A DNA stretch of 64,000 nt from Streptomyces ruber (GCF_014648075.1 NZ_BMQK01000015.1:124001-188000); one strand, 5' to 3'. Counted from the stretch's first letter, positions 16,389 through 25,109 are shown. Numbers and translations: made by a program. Notes: a model not told the origin generated them from the letters alone.

Positions 16389-18995
16389 CTACAGCGTCTT
16401 GCCGCTTCCCGGCCCCACGATCAGGTCGTCGCCGAAGCGGTCCACGCGGACGGTGTCGCCGTCCTTGATCTCGCCGGAGAGGATCTCCCGGGCGAGGCGG
16501 TCGCCGATCGCGGTCTGCACCAGGCGGCGCAGCGGGCGGGCGCCGTAGGCCGGGTCCATGCCCTCGTCGGCGAGCCAGGCCAGGGCCTCGTCGCCGACCT
16601 CCAGGGTGAGCCGGCGCTCGGCGAGCCGCCGGGCCAGGGAGTCGATCTGGAGCCGGGCGATCCGGCTCAGCTCGTCCTTGGTCAGGGCGGAGAAGACCAC
16701 CAGGTCGTCCAGCCGGTTGAGGAACTCCGGCTTGAACGAGGCGCGGACGACCTCCAGCACCTGCTCCTTCTTCTCCACCTCACTGCTCAGCGGGTCGACC
16801 AGGAACTGGCTGCCCAGGTTGGAGGTCAGGATCAGGATCGTGTTGCGGAAGTCGACCGTACGGCCCTGGCCATCCGTGAGGCGCCCGTCGTCCAGTACCT
16901 GCAGCAGGATGTCGAAGACCTCGGGATGGGCCTTCTCCACCTCGTCCAGCAGGACCACGCTGTACGGCCTGCGGCGTACCGCCTCCGTCAGCTGGCCGCC
17001 CTCCTCGTAGCCGACGTACCCGGGGGGCGCGCCGACCAGCCGGGCCACGCTGTGCTTCTCGCTGTACTCCGACATGTCGATGCGGACCATGGCCCGCTCG
17101 TCGTCGAAGAGGAAGTCCGCGAGCGCCTTGGCCAGCTCGGTCTTGCCGACACCGGTCGGACCGAGGAAGAGGAAGGACCCGGTGGGCCGGTCGGGGTCGG
17201 AGATCCCGGCGCGGGTACGGCGCACGGCGTCCGACACGGCGCGCACGGCCTCCGTCTGGCCGATGAGCCGCTTGCCGAGCTCGTCCTCCATCCGCAGCAG
17301 TTTCTGGCTCTCGCCCTCCAGCAGCCGGCCGGCCGGGATGCCGGTCCAGGAGCCGACGACGTCCGCGATGTCGTCCGGGCCGACCTCCTCCTTCACCATG
17401 GTGTCCCTGGCGGCCTCCTCCTCGGCGGCGGAGGCCTCCTCCAGGTCCCGCTCCAGGGCCGGGATCTCGCCGTACAGCAGCTTGGACGCGGTGTCGAAGT
17501 CGCCGTCGCGCTGGGCGCGCTCGGCCTGGCCGCGCAGGTCGTCCAGCTTCTCCTTCAGCTCACCGACCCGGTTGAGGGACTGCTTCTCCTTCTCCCAGCG
17601 GGCGGTCAGCCCGCGCAGCTCCTCCTCCTTGTCGGCGAGGTCGCGGCGCAGCCGCTCCAGCCGCTCGCGCGCAGCCTGGTCGGTCTCCTTGCTGAGCGCC
17701 AGCTCCTCCATGCGCAGCCGGTCGACGGCGCGCTGCAGCTCGTCGATCTCGACGGGCGAGGAGTCGATCTCCATCCGCAGCCGGGAGGCGGCCTCGTCCA
17801 CGAGGTCGATGGCCTTGTCGGGCAGGAAGCGGGAGGTGATGTAGCGGTCGGAGAGGGTGGCGGCGGCGACCAGCGCCCCGTCCGCGATCTGCACCTTGTG
17901 GTGCGCCTCGTAGCGGCCCTTGAGCCCGCGCAGGATCGCGACGGTGTCCTCGACGGTGGGCTCGGCGACCAGCACCTGCTGGAAGCGGCGCTCCAGGGCC
18001 GGGTCCTTCTCGATCCGCTCCCGGTACTCGTCCAGCGTCGTCGCGCCGACCATGCGCAGCTCACCGCGGGCGAGCATGGGCTTGAGCATGTTGCCGGCGT
18101 CCATGGCGGAGTCGCCGCCGGCGCCCGCGCCCACGACGGTGTGCAGCTCGTCGATGAAGGTGATGATCTGCCCGTCGGAGTCCTTGATCTCCGCGAGGAC
18201 GGTCTTCAGCCGCTCCTCGAACTCACCGCGGTACTTGGCCCCGGCGACCATCGCCCCGAGGTCGAGCGCGACCAGCCGCTTGTCCTTCAGCGACTCGGGC
18301 ACGTCGCCCTTCACGATGCGCTGGGCGAGCCCCTCGACCACGGCGGTCTTGCCGACGCCCGGCTCACCGATCAGCACCGGGTTGTTCTTGGTACGGCGGG
18401 ACAGCACCTGCACCACGCGGCGGATCTCGGTGTCCCGGCCGATGACCGGGTCGAGCTTGCCCTCGCGGGCCGCCGCCGTGAAGTCGGTGCCGAACTTCTC
18501 CAGGGCCTTGTACTGGCCCTCGGGGTCGGGTGTGGTCACCCGGCGCCCTCCCCTCGCCTTGGTGAAGGCCTCCTGCAGCCGCTTGGCCGTGGCCCCTTGA
18601 CCGGACAGTACGTCACCGGCCTGGCCGCCCTTCGCGGCGATGCCGATCAGCAGGTGCTCCGTGGAGAGGTACTCGTCGCCCAGCTCCTTGGCCTTGGCCT
18701 GCGCCTCGGCGATGACGGCGAGCAGCTCGCGGTTGGGCTGGGGCGGCGCGACGGTGGAGCCGGTCACGCTGGGCAGGCCGGCGAGGACGCGTTCGGCGCC
18801 CGCGCGCACGGAGGCCTGGTCGGCGTCGACGGCCGCCAGCAGGTCGATGATGTTCTCGTTCTCCTGACGGCCTCGCCCCTGGAGCAGAGCCAGGAGCAGG
18901 TGGGCCGGGGTGAGGTCCGCGTGCCCCTCGGCCACGGCCCGATTGCCGGCCGTCCTGATCGCGTCCCGGCTCCTGTTGGTCAGCTCGGCATCCAC
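16389..18995 (-). CDS. clpB: ClpB disaggregase (Hsp100)
   Basis: 868 residues, full length. AAA+ hexameric disaggregase that works with DnaK-DnaJ-GrpE on aggregated proteins. In order: Clp N domain (LTNRSRDAIRTAGNRAVAEG), first nucleotide-binding domain with Walker A GEPGVGKTAVVEGLAQ and Walker B IIFTIDELH-like ITFIDELHTVVGAG, the long coiled-coil middle domain (DLADKEEELRGLTARWEKE...) that identifies ClpB rather than ClpC, second domain with GPTGVGKTELAKALADFLF and VVLLDEVEKAHPEV. GTG start. A HAIR operator 76 bp upstream puts it in the HspR regulon. Confidence 0.97.
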   Translation of the reverse strand: MDAELTNRSRDAIRTAGNRAVAEGHADLTPAHLLLALLQGRGRQENENIIDLLAAVDADQASVRAGAERVLAGLPSVTGSTVAPPQPNRELLAVIAEAQAKAKELGDEYLSTEHLLIGIAAKGGQAGDVLSGQGATAKRLQEAFTKARGGRRVTTPDPEGQYKALEKFGTDFTAAAREGKLDPVIGRDTEIRRVVQVLSRRTKNNPVLIGEPGVGKTAVVEGLAQRIVKGDVPESLKDKRLVALDLGAMVAGAKYRGEFEERLKTVLAEIKDSDGQIITFIDELHTVVGAGAGGDSAMDAGNMLKPMLARGELRMVGATTLDEYRERIEKDPALERRFQQVLVAEPTVEDTVAILRGLKGRYEAHHKVQIADGALVAAATLSDRYITSRFLPDKAIDLVDEAASRLRMEIDSSPVEIDELQRAVDRLRMEELALSKETDQAARERLERLRRDLADKEEELRGLTARWEKEKQSLNRVGELKEKLDDLRGQAERAQRDGDFDTASKLLYGEIPALERDLEEASAAEEEAARDTMVKEEVGPDDIADVVGSWTGIPAGRLLEGESQKLLRMEDELGKRLIGQTEAVRAVSDAVRRTRAGISDPDRPTGSFLFLGPTGVGKTELAKALADFLFDDERAMVRIDMSEYSEKHSVARLVGAPPGYVGYEEGGQLTEAVRRRPYSVVLLDEVEKAHPEVFDILLQVLDDGRLTDGQGRTVDFRNTILILTSNLGSQFLVDPLSSEVEKKEQVLEVVRASFKPEFLNRLDDLVVFSALTKDELSRIARLQIDSLARRLAERRLTLEVGDEALAWLADEGMDPAYGARPLRRLVQTAIGDRLAREILSGEIKDGDTVRVDRFGDDLIVGPGSGKTL

Positions 18996-19070
18996 GTTCG
19001 CCTTCTCCTCCTTGCGTCAGCCTCGCTCAGCTGTTGCCTGCACCACTCTGACTTCGGCAACGTGCACAAA

Positions 19071-19091
19071 GTTGAGTCTATTCCACTCAAG
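19071..19091. promoter_or_regulatory. HAIR operator (HspR-binding) upstream of clpB
   Basis: GTTGAGT-CTATTCC-ACTCAAG: left half 19071-19077, 7-nt spacer, right half 19085-19091. It fits the CTTGAGT-N7-ACTCAAG consensus with one mismatch, the site bound by the HspR repressor. Confidence 0.93.
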
Positions 19092-19333
19092 GGCGATTCG
19101 GGGAGGCGGAGCGGCACGGAGTCGCCCTGCCGGACGCGTACCCCGCGGATCGGCGCGCTCCCGGCCGGCGGGCCGGAGGTGACGAGGGCCCGACGGCAAG
19201 CAGAAAGGCGCCTCCGGTGGAGACGCCTTGGAAGCGCGGCCGGCGCACGGCATGCGGGCACGGCCGTGGCCGGATCCGACCCGGGTCACCGGGGAACCGA
19301 TCCGCCCACATCAGGGAAAAGGCCGTAAACCTG

Positions 19334-19372
19334 CAGCGGCGTCACCGTGTTCAGGTCACGGTGACGCCGCTG
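19334..19372 (-). terminator. Perfect 16-bp hairpin after the Rieske-like gene
   Basis: CAGCGGCGTCACCGTG (19334-19349), loop TTCAGGT, CACGGTGACGCCGCTG (19357-19372). It lies 45 bp 3' of the Rieske-like gene and separates it from clpB. Together with the HAIR site this accounts for the 422-bp gap 18996-19417, in which I see no gene. Confidence 0.88.
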
Positions 19373-19417
19373 CTGGGGGGAAGCGCCTGCGCGATCTACA
19401 ACGACGGGGGAATCGCG

Positions 19418-19756
19418 TCAGGCACTGCGGGGGGTGGCTGAAACGGCCGCGGGGGCCGCCGGGGCCTCCGGCCGGGGGAGCCGGTGGTCGCGCTGGTCGA
19501 GGTTCACGAAGATCATCCCGTACCGGACGGCACACCGTACTGGCTGCGGCGCGCCGCGCGGTCGCCGCAGACACCGGTACGCCCGAATGTCCTCGTCCTC
19601 GTCCCGGGTGACCACCACCGGCTCGCCGAACACGGTCACCATCAACGAGTCACCGCTGTGGGGGATGGCGGTGGCCAGGTCGATGAAATGCCAGCCGGAA
19701 CGGTACGCGGTGGCCATCTCCCGACGGAAGGAGCGGTCATCCGGAGGTGTGGTCAC
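19418..19756 (-). CDS. Degenerate Rieske-like protein lacking the cluster ligands
   Basis: 112 residues. The core GWHFIDLATAIPHSGDSL, VTVFGEPVVVTRDEDEDIRAY and YGMIFVNLDQ follows the N-terminal Rieske domain of ring-hydroxylating oxygenase alpha subunits. However the CxH motif is altered (CLRRPRGA where CxHRGA is expected) and the second ligand loop (CxxH, normally CPYHGW) is deleted, so a [2Fe-2S] cluster cannot form in the standard way. It has no catalytic domain. GTG start, 1 bp after the stop of the secreted-peptide gene and with GGGAG inside that gene's end, so the two are translationally coupled. Role unknown. Confidence 0.7.
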   Translation of the reverse strand: MTTPPDDRSFRREMATAYRSGWHFIDLATAIPHSGDSLMVTVFGEPVVVTRDEDEDIRAYRCLRRPRGAPQPVRCAVRYGMIFVNLDQRDHRLPRPEAPAAPAAVSATPRSA

Positions 19757-19757
19757 G

Positions 19758-19943
19758 TCAACTCCCGGAACCCTCGTCCACGATCACGGCGTTGCCGCTG
19801 CTTGCCGGCCAGTGACTGTCCGCCCGAACGTCGCTCTTCGCATCGGAGAGGCCACTCAGTGCTCCGAAGGCCACAACGGCTGAGAAGGCGATGCCAAGCA
19901 TCGAGCGAAGCATTCTCTTACGCATAGTCGGCTTCGTCCTCAC
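19758..19943 (-). CDS. Small secreted peptide or peptide precursor
   Basis: 61 residues from a GTG start with AGGAG 8 nt upstream. Basic n-region (MRTKPTMRKRMLRSM), a hydrophobic core (LGIAFSAVVAFGALSGLSD) and a predicted signal-peptidase region near SDA-KSD, leaving a mature peptide of about 25 residues ending DSHWPASSGNAVIVDEGSGS. No family recognised. It is first in a two-gene unit with the Rieske-like gene and is divergent from the LuxR-type regulator at 20057, with 113 bp between them. It could be a signalling peptide, a RiPP-like precursor or an envelope peptide; no modification enzyme other than the neighbour is present. Confidence 0.65.
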   Translation of the reverse strand: MRTKPTMRKRMLRSMLGIAFSAVVAFGALSGLSDAKSDVRADSHWPASSGNAVIVDEGSGS

Positions 19944-20056
19944 TTGAAGGTCTCCTCTTCCCCCGTCGGATACGACGATGGCTCATTCAGGCACGTCATC
20001 GCCACACAATCGATGCATCATGTTCCTGCACGTTCAGGACCCTGGGGGGTGGAGAT

Positions 20057-21073
20057 TTGGTAGCGAATCGGGACAGAGGGATACATCCCCACACGGTCAC
20101 CGAGCTGTGTGAAGAAGGAGGACGTCTCTACGCGCACGCGTTGCGCGCAGGACGCATCGCGCGTGCGGAGGTGGAGTCCGCCCCATGCCTGGAGGAGCTC
20201 GCGCTCCTCCACCCCGATCCCAGTGACCCGGACTGGCTGCGACCCGTTCCACCGCTGGTGGCCCTGGCACAACGGCTCAATCCCATAGAGCGCGAGATCT
20301 CCGAGCGTAGGCGTCTGTCGATCGCCTTGGCGGACACTTTCGAGCCGTTCATGACCCTCAGCGCCGGGGAGGCGGCGCCGACTCACTCGATCACCGTGCT
20401 GGAGGGGGGCGAGCGGATCAACGGGGCACTCAACCTGGCCACGGCGCAGTGCCAGAACGAGATGCTCACCATCCAGCCAAGCGACCGCGGCCCCGAGCCC
20501 GAGCGCAGCCTCCTCCTGGGACTGGAACGCGACAGGCCACTGCTCGAACGTGGTGTGCGCATCCGGACCCTCTACCAGCACACGGCCCGCCACAGTCCGG
20601 AGAGGCTGGCCTACGTGTCGCAGCTCTCCTACGGCAAGGCCGAGTACCGCACGATCGACGAGCTGGTCGAGCGTCTCATCATCTGCGACGAGACCGTCGC
20701 CTTCATCCCCGCCCGGGACGACCAGCAGGTCGCCCTGGAGCTCCGCCACCCGGGCCTCATCCGTTACCTGGTCAAGGTCTTCGAGTTCATGTGGGGCCGC
20801 GCCGTGCCGCTGAGCGCCGGGGCACCCTACGAGACCGCCCCGGGCGGCATCACGGAGATACAGCACTCCATCGCCAAGCTGCTCGTGGAGGGCCACGTCG
20901 ACGAGGCCATAGCCCGCCGTCTCGGCATGAACGTGCGCACCTGCCGGGCCCACATAGCGAAGCTGGCCACGGCGCTGGGCAGCGGCAGCCGGGCCCAACT
21001 CGGCTACCTCATCGCCCAGTCGGGCATCCTGGAGCAGGACTCCCGACAGTCGAGGGAAGCGAGTCACATGTGA
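20057..21073 (+). CDS. LuxR-type regulator A with TrmB/PLD-like sensor region
   Basis: 338 residues. Start is an unusual TTG (MVANRDRGIHPHTVTELCEEG) after a GGGGGG/GGAG stretch. Residues 1-260 are a sensor region shared by the three neighbouring regulators: EEGGRLYAHALRAGRI, CLEELALLHPDPSD, MLTIQP, RIRTLYQHTARH, ELVERLIICDETVAFIPARDD and ELRHPGLIRYLVKVFEFMW, resembling the TrmB/phospholipase-D-like sensor fold. The C-terminus is a GerE/LuxR helix-turn-helix (HVDEAIARRLGMNVRTCRAHIAKL). No phosphoacceptor domain. Overlaps regulator B by 4 bp (ATGTGA), so the two are co-expressed. Divergent from the secreted-peptide gene, its likely target. Confidence 0.85.
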   Translation: MVANRDRGIHPHTVTELCEEGGRLYAHALRAGRIARAEVESAPCLEELALLHPDPSDPDWLRPVPPLVALAQRLNPIEREISERRRLSIALADTFEPFMTLSAGEAAPTHSITVLEGGERINGALNLATAQCQNEMLTIQPSDRGPEPERSLLLGLERDRPLLERGVRIRTLYQHTARHSPERLAYVSQLSYGKAEYRTIDELVERLIICDETVAFIPARDDQQVALELRHPGLIRYLVKVFEFMWGRAVPLSAGAPYETAPGGITEIQHSIAKLLVEGHVDEAIARRLGMNVRTCRAHIAKLATALGSGSRAQLGYLIAQSGILEQDSRQSREASHM

Positions 21074-22065
21074 TTTCAGAGGTGCACGGGCACAGACCGG
21101 ACGAGCTGTGCGAGGAGGGTCTGAGCCTGTACGAGCGGGCGCTCCGCGAAGGCGGTGTCCGGCGGAGCGACGCGGATCCGGCCCCCTGCCTGACCGGACT
21201 CGGCCTGCTGCAGCCGGACATCACCGACAGCGGATGGCTGCGCCCCCTCCCGCCCGCCGTGGCCCTCCCGCGGCTTCTCGGGGACATCGCGGAGGACATC
21301 GCCCGGCAGCGCCGGCGCGAGTCGCGGCTGGCGGACACGCTGCGGCCCCTCATGGAGCTCGGCACCCCGCACTCGGCCCCGGGCGACGCCGCCTCCTTCA
21401 CGGTCGTGAGCGGGATGGAGAACATCAACGCCCGTATCGGCCGGCTGATGGCCGGGGCGGCCGAAGAACTGCTCACCGTGCAGCCGGGCGGGAAGCGGCC
21501 CCCGGCGCTCCTCGACGCCGACCTGGCCCGGGAACAGGACCTGCTCTCCCGCGGCGGCCGCATGCGCACGCTCTACCAGCACACCACGCGCCACGATCTC
21601 GGGGTCCTCGCCCACTACGAGCGGCTGGACGGCGACGCGGAGGTCCGCACCCTCGACGAGCTGCCCAACCGCATGATCATCCTGGACCGGTCCGTAGCCT
21701 TCATCCCCGCGAACCGGGACCGCACCATGGCCGTGGAGGTCCACCACCCGGCCGTCCTCACCTACCTCGCCACCACCTTCGACATCCTCTGGCGCATGGC
21801 GACACCCATGCATCCCCGAGCGGTCCAGCCCCCCTCGGTCAACGGCATCACCCCCCGTCAGCACGCCATCGCCGCCCTCCTCGTCGAGGGTCACACCGAC
21901 ACGGCCATCGCCGAGCGCCTCGGGATGAACGTGCGCACCGCCCGCGTCCACATCGCCAAGCTCGCCGCCACCCTCGGCAGTGAGAGCCGCGCCCAGCTCG
22001 GCTACCTCATCGGCCGGTCGGGGATTCTGGAGCGGAAGCAGGAGCAGGGGCAGGGGCAGGGGTAG
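21070..22065 (+). CDS. LuxR-type regulator B, paralogue of A
   Basis: 331 residues from the GTG that overlaps the stop of regulator A (ATGTGA). Same architecture: DELCEEGLSLYERALREGGVRRS, CLTGLGLLQPD, LLTVQPGG, MRTLYQHTTRHD, LPNRMIILDRSVAFIPANRDR, then the LuxR helix-turn-helix HTDTAIAERLGMNVRTARVHIAKL and SRAQLGYLIGRSGIL. The C-terminus is a low-complexity KQEQGQGQG tail encoded by CAGGGG hexamers. Its last 59 bp overlap convergently with regulator C. Tandem duplication of A is the simplest origin. Confidence 0.86.
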   Translation: MISEVHGHRPDELCEEGLSLYERALREGGVRRSDADPAPCLTGLGLLQPDITDSGWLRPLPPAVALPRLLGDIAEDIARQRRRESRLADTLRPLMELGTPHSAPGDAASFTVVSGMENINARIGRLMAGAAEELLTVQPGGKRPPALLDADLAREQDLLSRGGRMRTLYQHTTRHDLGVLAHYERLDGDAEVRTLDELPNRMIILDRSVAFIPANRDRTMAVEVHHPAVLTYLATTFDILWRMATPMHPRAVQPPSVNGITPRQHAIAALLVEGHTDTAIAERLGMNVRTARVHIAKLAATLGSESRAQLGYLIGRSGILERKQEQGQGQG

Positions 22066-23185
22066 GCACGACGGCGGTGGACAGTGCCGTGGGCGGAGAC
22101 GGTTCCCCGGAGTGGCCGGTCCGCGGCGGGCAGTCCAGCCCCGCCTGCGCGATGCGCACCCCCAGCTGCGTACGGCTCGCCGCCCCCAGCGTCTCCGACA
22201 GCCGCGCGATGTGGGCCCGGCACGTACGGACGCTGATGCCGAGGCGCTCCGCGACCACCGCGTCCTGGTGGCCCTCGGCCAGCAGGGCGGCGATCGAGCG
22301 TTCCCGGTGGGTGATGCCCTCGATGCCGGTGGAGGGCAGGGCGGCCGTGAAGGGGACGCCCAGGCGCCAGAGCCGTTCGAAGACCGTGACCAGGTACTCC
22401 ACCAGGGCCGGGTGGCGGATCTCCAGCGCCATCGTGCGGTCCGCGTTGGCGGGGATGAAGGCGACCGTGCGGTCGAAGAGGATCAGCCGCTCCACGACCT
22501 CGTCCAGGGTGCGCGCCTCCGCCGCGTCGCCCATCAGCTCCATGTAGGTGTGCAGGCCCTGCCCGTGCCGGGCCACGTGCGTGTAGAGGTCGCGCATGCG
22601 GACGCCCCGGCGGCGCATCTCCATGGCGCGGTGCAGACCCTCGTTCAGTTCGTCCTCGCGCCGGATGCCGCCCGGCTGGACGGTGAGCACCTCCGTCGTG
22701 CACGCCTCGGTCGCCTGGTCCATGGCGGCCCGGATGCGCGGCAGCCCGTCCAGGACGCGGATCGCCGCGCCCTCGGCCGCCGGCTGCACCCGGTCGCCGC
22801 CGAGCCCCGCGTACCACTCCACGGCCGTCACCGCCGTGCCGACCCGGGCCTGGCTCGCGCTGACCTCCTCGTGGACGCCGCGCAGCAGCCGGGTCATGAC
22901 CTCCAGCGGGGAGGTGGGCACCAGCCAGCACATGTCGTCGGGGTCGGGGTGCAGCAGGGCGAGCTCGACCAGGCAGGGCACTGCCTCCGCCTCCTCGCGC
23001 GACACCCGGCCCCGCCGTATCGCCCGGGCGTACAGGCGGTCCCCGGCCTCGCACAGCCGTTCGGCGCCATGGGGGTGCACGTCCCGGCCCTCTCCGTCCC
23101 GGCCGCAGGTCGGCAGGCCGCCGAGGCGGTCACCACCCTGTCGGTCACCGCCGTGCGGATAGGCGTCCGTCCCGTGCCCGGCCAT
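22007..23185 (-). CDS. LuxR-type regulator C, paralogue of A and B
   Basis: 392 residues from the ATG giving MAGHGTDAYPHGGD (AGGGG 6 nt upstream); an ATG 12 codons earlier is also open. Shares with A and B the sensor blocks ERLCEAGDRLYARAIRRGRV, CLVELALLHPDPDD, VLTVQPGG, MRDLYTHVARHGQG, VVERLILFDRTVAFIPANADR and EIRHPALVEYLVTVFERLW, then the LuxR helix-turn-helix HQDAVVAERLGISVRTCRAHIARL. It has longer N- and C-terminal low-complexity arms (PTPAPAPAPASAPESP). Faces B, overlapping its 3' end by 59 bp. Confidence 0.85.
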   Translation of the reverse strand: MAGHGTDAYPHGGDRQGGDRLGGLPTCGRDGEGRDVHPHGAERLCEAGDRLYARAIRRGRVSREEAEAVPCLVELALLHPDPDDMCWLVPTSPLEVMTRLLRGVHEEVSASQARVGTAVTAVEWYAGLGGDRVQPAAEGAAIRVLDGLPRIRAAMDQATEACTTEVLTVQPGGIRREDELNEGLHRAMEMRRRGVRMRDLYTHVARHGQGLHTYMELMGDAAEARTLDEVVERLILFDRTVAFIPANADRTMALEIRHPALVEYLVTVFERLWRLGVPFTAALPSTGIEGITHRERSIAALLAEGHQDAVVAERLGISVRTCRAHIARLSETLGAASRTQLGVRIAQAGLDCPPRTGHSGEPSPPTALSTAVVPTPAPAPAPASAPESPTGR

Positions 23186-23575
23186 CTCCCACCCCTGGCT
23201 CCAGCGTCTTCCGCAGCGCAACTATGCGCGGCCCGTCCGGTCTCCGCAACACTCACCGAAGGCGCGGGCGATCCGGATTGACCTAAAGAATCCGCACTTC
23301 TCCGCGCCGCGCCTCCGGCCCGTCGTAACCTGTTGACGGTACGGGAGGCCGTGCCGTTCCCGGCGCGGCGCGCCCGGCCGCCCGGGGCTTCCGCAGCGCC
23401 CTGAGCGGCGGCGGCGGACCCGCCGGCGCCCGGCCCGAGGCGCCCCCCGGACCACCGGTCCCGCCCCTCACCGTTCCGCATACCTCGCGCGAGGCACTCC
23501 GGATCAGGCAGTGATCAATGTGTTACGTGCCGGACCGCCGCCAGACCGGGTGAGAGCGGATTTGACGCATACGCG

Positions 23576-23615
23576 CACCGCCGCCCCCGGTCACGACGGA
23601 CCGGGGGCGGCGGTG
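23576..23615 (-). terminator. 17-bp perfect hairpin after the sugar-binding protein gene
   Basis: CACCGCCGCCCCCGGTC (23576-23592), loop ACGACG, GACCGGGGGCGGCGGTG (23599-23615), 39 bp 3' of the sugar-binding lipoprotein stop. The rest of the 23186-23653 gap holds the regulator C promoter region and no gene. Confidence 0.88.
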
Positions 23616-23653
23616 GGGGACGTACGGCCGTCGGACGCCGGAGCGGCGGCGGG

Positions 23654-24787
23654 TCACCGCAGGCCGGCCTCCGCGCAGGCCTCCCGGTACCGGCCCGCGC
23701 AGATCTCCTCGACCGTGTAGATCTCGTCCGCGACGACCGTGTCGCCGATGTTCTCCTTGGTCAGCGCGACCACGGGCACGAGCTGGGCCGGGATGTCCTC
23801 GTGCGTCGGGGAGTCGACCTTGTCACGGCTGAGGGCGTCGAACTCGATGGAACGGTTCTGCACCCGGGCGACGGCCATCTCGGCGGCGGCGCTCGCCTCC
23901 TGCGGGTACGACTTGTACACGCTCATGAACTGGTCGCCCGTGAGGATCCGCTGCACCGCGGCCAGTTCGGCGTCCTGCCCGGTGACGGGCGGCACCTTCG
24001 AGACCCCGGCGGCCTTGAGGGCGTCGATCACGGCGCCGGCGATGCCGTCGTTGGCCGCGTAGACCCCGGCGATGCCGTCCAGGCCGACGGCCTCGATCGC
24101 GTCCTCCATGTTGGCCTTGGCGTTCGCCGGGCTCCAGTCCTTGGTGTCGTACGTCTTGGCGATCGTCACCCTGTCCTGGAGCTCGGCCGTGGCACCGGCT
24201 CTGAACAGCGCGGTGTTCGGGTCGGTGGTCGCGCCGTTCATCATGACGATCTTGCCGCCGTCGTTGCCGAGCGCGTCCGCGAGCGCCCTGCCCTGCACCT
24301 CACCGACGAGTTCGTTGTCGAAGGAGACGTACGCGTCGATCGGGCCCTGCGCCAGCCGGTCGTACGCGATGACGGGGATGCCCGCGTCCTTCGCCTTTTG
24401 CACGCCGCTCTCGATCGCCTCGGCGTCGACGGCGTCCAGGAGCAGCACGTCGACCTTGTCCGCGATCATCTGGTCGAGCTGCTCGTTCTGCCGGTCGGCG
24501 TCGCCCTCGGCGTTGGCGTACGCGACCTGCCCCTTGCCACTGGTCAGCTCGGCGACCTTGTCCTCGATGATGGGGTGGTCGAACTTCTCGTAACGGGCGT
24601 TCTCCTTCTCCGGCAGGAGAAGGCCCACCGTGATGTCGTCCCCCTTCGCGGAACTCGCCGCGCTGCCGGTGCCGCCCTCGCCACCGCAGGAGACGAGGGA
24701 CAGCGCCACGGCGGACATCGCCAGGGCGGTGGCGGTCCGGCGGGCGACGGGACGACGTATACGGATACGGGTGTTACGGATGTTCAC
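23654..24787 (-). CDS. Sugar ABC transporter substrate-binding lipoprotein (xylose-binding type)
   Basis: 377 residues. Lipoprotein signal: basic MNIRNTRIRIRRPVARR, hydrophobic stretch and lipobox LVSC (Cys34 region), so it is anchored to the outer face of the membrane. The mature part is a periplasmic-binding type-1 fold of the XylF/ChvE group: VGLLLPEKENARYEKFDHP, QNEQLDQMIADKVDVLLLDAVDAEAI, GIPVIAYDRL, MNGATTDPNTALFRAGA, GVYAANDGIAGAVIDALKAAG, VTGQDAELAAVQRILTGDQFMSVYK. No permease or ATPase gene is adjacent, so it is an orphan binding protein. An inverted repeat lies in its promoter region. Confidence 0.92.
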   Translation of the reverse strand: MNIRNTRIRIRRPVARRTATALAMSAVALSLVSCGGEGGTGSAASSAKGDDITVGLLLPEKENARYEKFDHPIIEDKVAELTSGKGQVAYANAEGDADRQNEQLDQMIADKVDVLLLDAVDAEAIESGVQKAKDAGIPVIAYDRLAQGPIDAYVSFDNELVGEVQGRALADALGNDGGKIVMMNGATTDPNTALFRAGATAELQDRVTIAKTYDTKDWSPANAKANMEDAIEAVGLDGIAGVYAANDGIAGAVIDALKAAGVSKVPPVTGQDAELAAVQRILTGDQFMSVYKSYPQEASAAAEMAVARVQNRSIEFDALSRDKVDSPTHEDIPAQLVPVVALTKENIGDTVVADEIYTVEEICAGRYREACAEAGLR

Positions 24788-24854
24788 TCCAGATGCCTTC
24801 CGGGCGTGGACGCAACAGTGCGACCCAGTGGCTGAAAGCCAACGCTTGAAGAAG

Positions 24855-24878
24855 TGACAACAGCGATATGTGTTATCA
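24855..24878. promoter_or_regulatory. Inverted repeat upstream of the sugar-binding protein gene
   Basis: TGACAACA (24855-24862), 8-nt spacer, TGTTATCA (24871-24878): half-sites complementary except for one base. It is 68 bp upstream of the start codon in an AT-richer stretch and is a plausible operator for a LacI or ROK-family sugar regulator. Confidence 0.55.
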
Positions 24879-25052
24879 GTGTGAAGAGAGTAGAGCGTTG
24901 AGAGCCCGGGAAGAACTCATCGTTTTCACTTTGTGAGCCGGCATGCGTCATTGCGGGCGACGCCGAGAATTTTTTTGCCGGTTATCTCCAGGCGGACGGC
25001 TTTTGTCCGGCCCTGGTACTGCTTCGAGCCACCGGCAGCCACCGGACAACAT

Positions 25053-25089
25053 GAGGGGCCCGGAGAACCTCACGGCCTCCGGGCCCCTC
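25053..25089 (-). terminator. Terminator of the dnaK-grpE-dnaJ-hspR operon
   Basis: GAGGGGCCCGGAG (25053-25065) and CTCCGGGCCCCTC (25077-25089), perfect 13-bp stem, 11-nt loop, 20 bp 3' of the hspR stop. With the inverted repeat at 24855 it accounts for the gap 24788-25109. Confidence 0.9.
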
Positions 25090-25109
25090 ACGTCACTGCG
25101 GCTCCGGCG

